A stretch of DNA of 64,000 nt, taken from contig NZ_JBCJKP010000001.1 in the NCBI RefSeq assembly GCF_039503195.1, positions 682,001-746,000 of the forward strand. The letters run 5' to 3'. Both the position numbers and the translations under genes were made by a program. Below the pieces are notes generated by a model that saw nothing but the letters and a program-made list of their open reading frames with translations, made no database searches and was not told where the DNA came from. This stretch comes from Streptomyces mirabilis. GTDB taxonomy: Bacteria > Actinomycetota > Actinomycetes > Streptomycetales > Streptomycetaceae. This document shows, in pieces, positions 55,170 through 64,000 of this stretch (the first letter of the stretch is position 1; every line of letters begins with the position of its first letter).

Positions 55170-55709
55170 CCGGCGCAGCGCACTACCGCGGACGTGGCGA
55201 CGCAATCCGTGCCGCGCGAGCCGGACCTGCCTCAGTTGCGCGACGTTCGGCTTCAGCGCGATTCCGCAGAGGGGCAGCCTTTCTCCATGGATGACCGTGA
55301 TGCGGATCGTGCCGCCGCAGCCGCTGCCGTCGCACTCGTCGGCGCGATCCTTACCGGGGCGGAGGCGCTGTTCGCCGCGCGGCCGTGGACGCATACGCCG
55401 CACGCCCTGGACGTCTCGTAGTCGGTGTGAAGGCTTCAGTAGGCGGTGTCGGGCCGGATCCGGCGCCGTATCAGGTGAGGAGAGGTGATCGTGTCGCTGC
55501 CGCCTCGACACCTCCGACGTCAGCTCCGAAGACTCGGGAAATCAGCAGGCGCAGCACTGTTCCCGTGTACGGCGGCGGAGCGATCCTGTTGCGTCAGGGA
55601 TGCCAAAGCGTGCCTCCACGCGCCTGGGCACGTGTCCCGGGGACAGCCGGCCACACTCAGTGAAAGGGACACAAATGCAGAGAGATGACATGCATATGAC
55701 ATTCCGTTC
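55170..55709. other. Intergenic region, no gene recognised
   Basis: Frames are short and unbiased. Just before the CE2 gene, TGACATGCATATGACATTCC (55686-55705) repeats GACAT elements seen in the 52.5-52.9 kb control region. Confidence 0.45.
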
Positions 55710-57245
55710 GTGGTGGGACGTGGGAGGCGTACGGCAGTGCTGACCGCGGTGACGGCCTTACTGGCGGCGCTCCTGAGCGGACTGGGTGCCGCTGGGGCGG
55801 CGCAGGCCGCCACGGTGGATACGAGCGCGTCGTACGTGCTGGTCAACCGGAGCGGCGGCAAGGTGCTCGACGTGGTGGGCGCGAGCACCGCCGACGGGAC
55901 GGGCCTCACGCAGTGGCCCCGCACCGACGGCGCCAACCAGCAGTTCCAGTTCGTCGACTCGGGCGGCGGCTACTACCGGCTCAGGGCGCAGCACTCCGGC
56001 AAGGTGCTGGACGTGCTCAACTTCTCCACCGCCGACCACGCGGACATCGCGCAGTGGAGCGACGACAACGGCACCAACCAGCAGTTCCGGCTGGCCGACT
56101 CCTCTGACGGTTACGACCGGCTGATCAACCGCAACAGCGGCAAAGCCGTCGAGGTCGACAACGCCTCCACCGCGGACGGCGCCAAGGTCGTGCAGTACAC
56201 CGACTGGGGCGGAGCCAACCAGCAGTGGCAACTCGTCCGCGCGACAGGAGTGCTGGCACAGGTGCACACCGCCGGACGGGTCAAGGACGCCGGCAACACC
56301 GTGCAGTACAGCTGGCCTGGTGTGTACTTCGAGGGCCGCGTCATCGGCACCGGCGTGGGCATCGTGCTCAACGACTCGGCCGCCGACTACGACGTCCAGG
56401 TCGACGGGACCACCGTCGCCACACTCGTCACGCCCGGCGACACCACGCACTGGATCAACGACCTGTCAAACCGCACGCACACCGTCCGGCTCGTCAAGCG
56501 CAACGACACCCCGGGGGACACCAGTACGTTCGGGGGCTTGCTGGCCGCGCCCGGCGGTGCCGTACTGAGCAAACCGGCCGCCCGCAACCGCCAGATCGAG
56601 TTCATCGGCGACTCCCTCACGGTGGGCTACGGCAACCTCTCGACCTCACGCACCTGCACCTGGGACCAGGTCAAACGGAACACCAACTCCGATGTGAGCT
56701 ACGGCGCCCTCACCGCCCGGCAACTGAACGCCGACTACCAGATCAACGGCTACTCGGGCCTTGGCATGGTGCGCAACTACAACGGAGGCTCGCCGGACGT
56801 CACGTACCGGACCTTCTACGACCGTGCCCTACTGAACGTGTCCGGCGACGTCTGGCAGAACCCGGGCACCTGGCGCCCCCAGGTCGTAGTGGTCAACCTG
56901 GGCACCAACGACTTCTCGACCGCCATCAACCCCGGTGAGCCGTGGACACCGGACAGCCTCGCCGCCGGCTACCGCAGCGCCTACGGCGACTTCATCCAGA
57001 AGCTCCGCACGCGCTACGGGGCCACGACCACCATCGTGGCGGTAGGCGCCGGCCAGTACGCCGACCATGTCCAGCGGGTCGTCAAAGCGCGCAACGACGC
57101 CGGCGACAGCCGGGTCCGCTACTGGTCCCTCGACGACTCGGGCCTGGACCTTCTCGGCTGCGACTGGCACTACTCGGCCCACGACGACCGACTCATCGCC
57201 GACCGGCTCACCTCGTTCATCGCCGGTCTGCCGACAGGCTGGTGA
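55710..57245 (+). CDS. Secreted CE2-type acetyl esterase with N-terminal ricin-type lectin domain
   Basis: The frame gives 511 residues from a GTG at 55710. A signal peptide (TAVLTAVTALLAALLSGLGA) is followed by a trefoil (about 35-175: [44 protein letters not shown]), a CE2 N-terminal jellyroll (GRVKDAGNTVQYSWPGVYFE; NRTHTVRLVKRND) and an SGNH domain with Ser in IEFIGDSLTVGYGN, Asn in VVNLGTNDFSTAI and Asp-x-x-His in LGCDWHYSAHDDR. The start is uncertain: no ribosome site precedes 55710, while GGGAGG precedes a GTG at 55737 but leaves a poor signal peptide. It deacetylates plant polysaccharides. Confidence 0.85.
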   Translation: MVGRGRRTAVLTAVTALLAALLSGLGAAGAAQAATVDTSASYVLVNRSGGKVLDVVGASTADGTGLTQWPRTDGANQQFQFVDSGGGYYRLRAQHSGKVLDVLNFSTADHADIAQWSDDNGTNQQFRLADSSDGYDRLINRNSGKAVEVDNASTADGAKVVQYTDWGGANQQWQLVRATGVLAQVHTAGRVKDAGNTVQYSWPGVYFEGRVIGTGVGIVLNDSAADYDVQVDGTTVATLVTPGDTTHWINDLSNRTHTVRLVKRNDTPGDTSTFGGLLAAPGGAVLSKPAARNRQIEFIGDSLTVGYGNLSTSRTCTWDQVKRNTNSDVSYGALTARQLNADYQINGYSGLGMVRNYNGGSPDVTYRTFYDRALLNVSGDVWQNPGTWRPQVVVVNLGTNDFSTAINPGEPWTPDSLAAGYRSAYGDFIQKLRTRYGATTTIVAVGAGQYADHVQRVVKARNDAGDSRVRYWSLDDSGLDLLGCDWHYSAHDDRLIADRLTSFIAGLPTGW

Positions 57246-57267
57246 CGGCACGGGCGGCTACGGGCGG

Positions 57268-57642
57268 CTACGTCCGGTTCAGTACGACCGAGTTGATCGC
57301 CGTCAGGTTGAAGACACCGAACTCGTTGAGCTCGATGGCGGTCACGCAGTCGACGCCGTTGTAGCCGTTGCACAATCGAGCGGTGGCGTTGCCGCTGCCG
57401 TACTGGTTGTTGAGCACCTAGTGGTCGCCGAACTGGTCGCTCAGATTGTGGGCACCGTAGCTGTAGAAGATGTCCGTCGGCGTGCTCGTATGGATGTCCG
57501 CACCCTCGGGGTAGATACACACCGCCCCGCCCGGACAGCCGTACACGGGCCTGTCATTCGCGTGTGCCGAGCCGGTACCGACCGCCGTCAGAGCAGCCGC
57601 GGCGATGGCGAGCGCGGCGGCGCCCCGCGTGATCCTGCGCAT
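57268..57642 (-). pseudogene. Small secreted cysteine-containing protein (peptidase-inhibitor-I36-like) with an in-frame TAG
   Basis: A 124-codon gene starts at ATG 57642: signal peptide (ALAIAAAALTAVGTGSAHA), then VYGCPGGAVCIYPEGADIH and FYSYGAHNLSDQFGDH. Codon 75 is TAG (57418-57420), where relatives have a Tyr codon. The frame continues with good homology to its natural stop at 57268 (VLNNQYGSGNATARLCNGYN; FNLTAINSVVLN). Four cysteines would form two disulfides. It resembles the small I36-like secreted proteins common in Streptomyces. Either a recent nonsense mutation has killed it or the TAG is read through; a sequencing error is also possible. Confidence 0.75.
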
Positions 57643-57839
57643 AATGGTCTCCCTCAGTCCGCGGCCGACCGCCGTCGGCCGCCACCCCTGCGAGCCGAGG
57701 TCGACGACCTGATCGATGACGGGTCGTGACCTGCGGTCTTCGCGCCAACCCTGCGACGGTTACGCCGCCTCGTCCATGAATTCGATCCTGTTCAAAGCGA
57801 CTCGGCGACATTCGCCGGCGGGCCTCGCCGTAACAGCGA

Positions 57840-57872
57840 AGGAACCCCAGCCGACGCGCGTCTGGGGTTCCT
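57840..57872 (-). terminator. Hairpin after the GH62 gene
   Basis: AGGAACCCCAG (57840-57850) and CTGGGGTTCCT (57862-57872) form a perfect 11-bp stem, 17 bp past the GH62 stop at 57889. Confidence 0.8.
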
Positions 57873-57888
57873 CGAGACGGTGAGCAGG

Positions 57889-59951
<2,063 letters not shown>

Positions 59952-60819
59952 TCACGCGTCGGCGGCCCCGATGAACTCGCGCACGGCGCTGCGCGGGTCC
60001 CCCGAGCGGACGAGTGCCTCGCCGACCAGCGCTACGTCGGCTCCCCAACCGCGGTACCCCGCAACGCCCTTCGGGCCCGTCACTCCTGATTCCGCGCCCC
60101 TAACCGTGCCTTCGGGGATGCCCGTCACGAGGTCCGCGAACACGGTGCGATCCACGTCCAGCGTTGTCAGGTCCCGCGCGTTGATGCCGAGAAGCTCGGC
60201 TACTGCGGCAGCGCGCCGGACTTCGTCGGCCGTGCGCCTCCACGAGCGGCGTGGGACCCAACTCCTTGCACAGCCCCATCAGGTCGGCGAGTTGGGCATC
60301 GTCGAGCGACACGACCATGAGAAGCGCAAGATCGGCGCCGTGCGCGCGAGCCTCCCACAGCCGATAGGGGTCGACGATGAAATCCTTGCGCAGGACGGGC
60401 ACGTCGACCCGGGCACGCACGGCGTCCAGATCGGCGAGGGAGCCGCCGAAACGCCTGCTCTCGGTGAGCACGCTGATCGCAGCGGCGCCGCCGGCCGCGT
60501 ACTGGGCCGCGAGGGACGCGGGATCGGGGATGTCCGCCAGCGCAACCTTGCTGGGACTCTTCCGCTTCACCTCGGCGATGATCGACACCCCGGGCGCACG
60601 GAACGCGGGCAGGGGGTCAAGCGCGGATACCGCGTCCGCTGCCCGGGAGCGCAGCTCCGCCAACGACCTCGCACGCTTGCGTTGTTCCAAGTCATCGCGA
60701 ACCCCCGCGAGGATCCCATCGAGAACGGTCGTTGCCCTCTCCCTGTCGAATCGATCACGGCGGGCGTATCGACCTGCCTCGGAGCGCGGGAATTGAACTT
60801 CTCGTGCACCAGCAACCAT
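59952..60819 (-). pseudogene. trpC: Indole-3-glycerol phosphate synthase gene (trpC paralogue) with one frameshift
   Basis: The first part (from about 60819; the true start is unclear because no ribosome site is visible) has family blocks: [80 protein letters not shown]. After LVEAH the frame breaks near 60239. The expected TADEV-type segment needs two more bases (GCGCAC-AC-GGCCGACGAA). The remainder continues in another frame: [50 protein letters not shown], to 59952. It is a stand-alone trpC with no other trp gene here, possibly left from a secondary-metabolite cluster. Confidence 0.85.
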
Positions 60820-60935
60820 ACATGGGGTGTTACTGGGTGACTGCCGGAGAGGGGGAGCGGCAAACAGGCCGTCGGAGCAGCGGCGACGATCAAAACGCCG
60901 CAGAGTTCACCCTGTGTCGCCTATCCCTAAATTCT

Positions 60936-60952
60936 GACATCCATGGGATGTC
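60936..60952. promoter_or_regulatory. Perfect inverted repeat GACATCC-ATG-GGATGTC
   Basis: The two 7-bp arms are exact complements around ATG, 136 bp upstream of the SGNH esterase remnant start at 61088, and a further GGGATGTG half-site follows at 60959. It is the fullest copy of the half-site seen at 23080 and 52858 and defines the likely operator of an unidentified dimeric regulator. Confidence 0.6.
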
Positions 60953-61087
60953 CAGCCAGGGATGTGCGTGATATCTGTACGAGTCGGCCGTCGACGCCAA
61001 CGGGACGGTACGACGGCCGGTTTGCTGACTCGTATGGCGATTCAGCCCCGTTGATTCGGCACTCACTCGTCATGAGAGGACGCCTGA

Positions 61088-61850
61088 ATGAGAAAGTCCT
61101 GGACTTCATCGCTCCTCACTCTTGCCACTGGCGCGCTCGGGGTGACGACGGCAGGTGTGACCCCTGCCTCCGCCGCCTCCAACACGCCTTTGCGGGTCAT
61201 GCCGTTGGGCGACTCGATCACCTGGGGTGAGGGAAGCAGTAGGCAACGGCTACCGGGGTCCGTTGTGGGACAAGCTTGCGGCGGAAGGCCATCCGCTGGA
61301 CTTCGTCGGCACGTTGCGGGGCGGTTCGATGTCCGACCCCGACAACGAAGGCCACTCCGGATACCGCATTGACCAGATCGCCGCGCTCGCCGACGCCTCG
61401 CTGACCCGCCACCGGCCCAACGTCGTGACGCTGGAGATCAGCACCAATGACCTCAACGGGAACTACCAGCCCGCCACCGCCACCGCCCGGCTGAAGTCGC
61501 TGGTCAACCAGATCACCGCCGCCGTCCCCGACGCAACCGTCCTCGTGGCTTCCCTGGTCGTATCCACCAGCGGCACGGTGGAGCAGTACCGTGCCTCGTA
61601 CAACCAGGCCGCCCCCCACATCGTGAGCGAGGCACGGGCCGCGGGCAAGCACGTCGCATACGTGGACATGAGCAGCCTGACCACCGCCGACCTGACCGAC
61701 ACCCTGCATCCCAACGACACGGGCTACGTGAAGATAGCGGACGCCTTCCACCGCGGCATCCAGTCCGCGGACAGCGCCGGGTGGCTGAGGAACACCGCCC
61801 AGCTGGACCATTCGGATGCGGCATCGCGAACCGCTCGTGCGAGGCAGTGA
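61088..61850 (+). pseudogene. Secreted SGNH/GDSL (CE3-like) esterase gene with one frameshift
   Basis: The gene starts at ATG 61088 with a signal peptide (SSLLTLATGALGVTTAGVTP), then block I NTPLRVMPLGDSITWGEGSS. At about 61240 the frame changes: GGAAGCAGTAGGCAACGGC needs one base removed to continue as SSGNGYRGPLWDKLAAEG. From there the +1 frame carries FVGTLRGGSMSDPDNEGHSG, TLEISTNDLNGNYQ and the Asp/His block TLHPNDTGYVKIAD to the stop at 61850. It is a paralogue of the intact gene at 24843 but has no trefoil. Apart from the single base it looks fresh, so inactivation is recent or a sequencing error. Confidence 0.85.
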
Positions 61851-61917
61851 CCGTGCTGGACGAGGCCGATACCTCGGGCCTCCGGCTCCCCGGGGCCACC
61901 GCAAGACCCGCTCGGTC

Positions 61918-62070
61918 TGCCCCGGCCTCGACCTCGTCGCCCTCGCCCGCGGCAGGGGCGTACCAGCGTCGCGTGCCGCCACCGCCGAAGATCTCACGGA
62001 CCGGTTGCGCGAGGCCTTCACCGAGCCGGGACCACATCTCATCGAGGCGGCGGTGCCGGCGCTGTTCTGA
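61918..62070 (+). pseudogene. C-terminal scrap of a thiamine-diphosphate-dependent decarboxylase
   Basis: Fifty codons read CPGLDLVALARGRGVPASRA and then AEDLTDRLREAFTEPGPHLIEAAVPALF, the characteristic end of benzoylformate-decarboxylase/acetolactate-synthase type enzymes. Nothing upstream in this frame belongs to such an enzyme, so the rest was deleted when the SGNH esterase remnant became its neighbour. Confidence 0.7.
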
Positions 62071-62169
62071 GCGCGTCCCGACCTTCGGTGACGGGTCGCA
62101 GCGCCAAGGGCAGCTCGGACGCGGGTCCCGTGCGGGCGACCCGCTCCCGAGCTGCCGTCGCGGCTCTGC

Positions 62170-64000
62170 TCACCTGCTGTCGCTGCCCCCGGTGGTGTCC
62201 ATGAGGACCGCCCGTCCGGCCTCCAGCCGGGCCGCCGGGATGCGGAACGGCGAGCAGGAGACGTAGTCGAGACCTGCCCGGTGGAAGAAGTGGATGGACT
62301 CCGGGTCGCCGCCGTGTTCGCCGCACACCCCCGTCTCCAGGCGGGTGTTGACGCTGCGGCCCGCTTCGACGGCCAGCTCCACCAGTCGGCCGACGCCCTC
62401 CTGGTCGATCGTCTCGAACGGCGACACGCTGAAGACGCCCTTCTCCAGGTACAGCGGGAAGAAGGAGGCCTCGGCGTCATCGCGGGACAGGCCCCAGGTG
62501 GTCTGGGTCAGGTCGTTGGTGCCGAAGGAGAAGAAGTCCGCGCACTCGGCGATGCGTCCCGCGGTGAGCGCGGCACGCGGCAGCTCGATCATTGTGCCGA
62601 TCGGGCAGTCGAGGGTCGTGCCGGTCTCCTCCTGGACCTCGGTGAGGACCCGTTCCGCCTCAGTGCGCGCCAGCCGCAGTTCCTCGACCGTCCCGACCAG
62701 CGGGATCATGATCTCGGCGCGCGGCCGGCCGCCGGCCCGCAGCCGCTCGACCACGGCCTCGGCGACCGCCCGCACCTGCATGGCCATCAGACCGGGCACG
62801 GCCAGGCCGAGCCGGACGCCGCGCAGGCCGAGCATCGGGTTCTGCTCGTGCATACGCTCGACGGCGGAGAGCAGTTCACGGTCGTGCGGGTCCGGCTGCT
62901 CGGCGCGAGCCAGCCGTACGGCCAACTCCGTGCGGTCCGGAAGGAATTCGTGCAGCGGCGGGTCGATGAGCCGGATGGTCACCGGCAGGCCGTCCATCGC
63001 CGTGAGAATGCCGGTGAAGTCCTCGCGCTGGAGGGGCAGCAGGGCTCCCAGGGCCTGCTGGCGGGCACTGTCGTCGCGGGCCAGGATCATCGCCTCGACC
63101 AGCGCCCTGCGCTCACCGAGGAACATGTGCTCGGTACGGCACAGTCCGATGCCCTGCGCGCCCAGACCGCGGGCGCGTACGGCGTCCTCGGGGGTGTCGG
63201 CGTTGGCCCGCACCTCGAGGCGCCGTACGGAATCGGCGTGGCCGAGGGCGCCCAGGACCGCCTCGGTGAGCGGCCCGCTCGCGGTACCGGTCTCCAGTGC
63301 GCGGCCGACGTCGGAGGCGGTCAGGGGGAGTGCGCCGAGGTGGACTGTGCCTGCGGTGCCGTCGACGGAGACGGTGTCGCCTTCGTACACGACCGCGCCC
63401 GATGCCGTGGTGAACCGGCGAGCTGCCGGGTCGACGTTGAGGGCTTCGGCGCCGCAGACGCAGACCTTGCCCATGCCGCGTGCGACGACGGCGGCGTGGC
63501 TGGTCTTGCCGCCCCGGCTGGTCAGGACAGCCTGTGCGGCGATCATGCCGGGGAGGTCGTCGGGAGTGGTCTCCCTGCGGACGAGGACCGTGTCCTCACC
63601 GGTCGCGGCACGTCGTACCGCCTCGGCGGAGTCGAAGACCACGACGCCGACCGCCGCGCCCGGGGAGGCGGGGACGCCCTGGGCGAGCGGCACGTCGGCC
63701 GGGGTGGTGTCGAAGCGGGGGAACATCAGACGGGTCAGGTCGGCGCCGTCGACGCGGACCAGGGACTCGTGCGCGGTGATCGTCCCCTCTTCGCACAGGT
63801 CGTGGGCGATGCGGAACGCGGCCTCGGCGGTACGCTTGCCGATGCGGGTCTGCAGGATCCACAGCTTGTCGCGCTCGACGGTGAACTCGATGTCGCACAG
63901 GTCGCGGTAGTGCCGCTCCAGGGTGCGCAAGTGATCGCTGAGCTGAACGTACGCGCGCGGGTTGAGCCGCTTCAGCTCGACCAGCGGCAGGGCGTCACGA
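62170..64000 (-). CDS. ppdK: Pyruvate, phosphate dikinase (C-terminal part; start beyond window)
   Basis: The frame is open to the right edge, so about 609 C-terminal residues are seen. The end of the ATP-grasp domain has HYRDLCDIEFTVERDKLWIL, QTRIGKRTAEAA. The swivelling phosphohistidine domain has the catalytic His in TSRGGKTSHAAVVARGMGKV. The PEP/pyruvate barrel has GLCRTEHMFLGERRALVEAM, HEQNPMLGLRGVRLGL, FFSFGTNDLTQTTWGLSRDD, and the conserved Cys in TGVCGEHGGDPESIHFF. It interconverts pyruvate, ATP and phosphate with PEP, AMP and pyrophosphate. It could recycle pyruvate released by the sugar-acid pathways, but may simply be core chromosome next to the accessory block. Confidence 0.95.
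   Translation of the reverse strand, partial: RDALPLVELKRLNPRAYVQLSDHLRTLERHYRDLCDIEFTVERDKLWILQTRIGKRTAEAAFRIAHDLCEEGTITAHESLVRVDGADLTRLMFPRFDTTPADVPLAQGVPASPGAAVGVVVFDSAEAVRRAATGEDTVLVRRETTPDDLPGMIAAQAVLTSRGGKTSHAAVVARGMGKVCVCGAEALNVDPAARRFTTASGAVVYEGDTVSVDGTAGTVHLGALPLTASDVGRALETGTASGPLTEAVLGALGHADSVRRLEVRANADTPEDAVRARGLGAQGIGLCRTEHMFLGERRALVEAMILARDDSARQQALGALLPLQREDFTGILTAMDGLPVTIRLIDPPLHEFLPDRTELAVRLARAEQPDPHDRELLSAVERMHEQNPMLGLRGVRLGLAVPGLMAMQVRAVAEAVVERLRAGGRPRAEIMIPLVGTVEELRLARTEAERVLTEVQEETGTTLDCPIGTMIELPRAALTAGRIAECADFFSFGTNDLTQTTWGLSRDDAEASFFPLYLEKGVFSVSPFETIDQEGVGRLVELAVEAGRSVNTRLETGVCGEHGGDPESIHFFHRAGLDYVSCSPFRIPAARLEAGRAVLMDTTGGSDSR

Overview
This window is a high-GC actinobacterial chromosome segment, almost certainly Streptomyces, probably in a variable region or chromosome arm. 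Evidence: GC-rich codon use, Tat-type secreted enzymes, GTG/TTG starts, CebR- and LacI-type operators, two insertion sequences and about ten broken genes. No rRNA, tRNA or CRISPR array was seen.

Layout. (1) 1-10.2 kb is a scrambled left flank: an FAD oxidoreductase (runs off the edge), a DUF3556 membrane protein cut at its 5' end next to a merB-like scrap, a low-GC toxin-tail/immunity pair (Rhs core, Hint, toxin) truncated by an IS256-type element, and a LamG-domain gene broken by both that element and a cleanly inserted IS5-type element. An excisionase-like remnant and gene-poor DNA follow. (2) 10.2-30.3 kb is a block of eleven minus-strand genes for secreted plant cell-wall enzymes, each with a ricin-type beta-trefoil (CBM13-like): CE1 esterase, GH29 alpha-L-fucosidase, GH59 galactosylceramidase-like enzyme, GH39-like enzyme, three GH54 alpha-L-arabinofuranosidases, GH27, GH10 xylanase, an SGNH esterase and a parallel beta-helix enzyme. 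(3) 30.3-34.8 kb holds regulators (LacI and FadR/GntR families), operator-like palindromes and a dead CE1-CBM2 esterase gene. (4) 34.8-41.6 kb is a plus-strand operon: an oligosaccharide ABC importer, an unrecognised enzyme, a rhamnose-type mutarotase and a sugar lactonase, ending in a fragment of an alcohol dehydrogenase gene. (5) 41.7-52.5 kb is a minus-strand L-fucose/deoxy-sugar catabolic set with a ribose-type ABC importer and a GntR repressor. (6) 52.9-59.3 kb has three more trefoil-bearing enzymes (GH29, CE2, GH62). (7) 59.3-64 kb is a decayed flank (trpC, SGNH esterase, TPP-enzyme tail) ending in pyruvate phosphate dikinase, which runs off the right edge.

How it works together (inference): the secreted enzymes would strip arabinose, galactose, fucose, acetyl and feruloyl groups from arabinoxylan, arabinogalactan or fucosylated glycans. 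The two ABC systems import oligo- and monosaccharides. L-fucose is then handled by mutarotase, aldose dehydrogenase, lactonase, L-fuconate dehydratase and keto-deoxy-acid dehydrogenases, with a 2-keto-3-deoxy sugar kinase and KDPG aldolase as a parallel branch. Half-sites of the type GACATCC, perfect as GACATCC-ATG-GGATGTC at 60936, recur before several of these genes and suggest a shared, unnamed operator. PPDK at the right edge could recycle the pyruvate produced.
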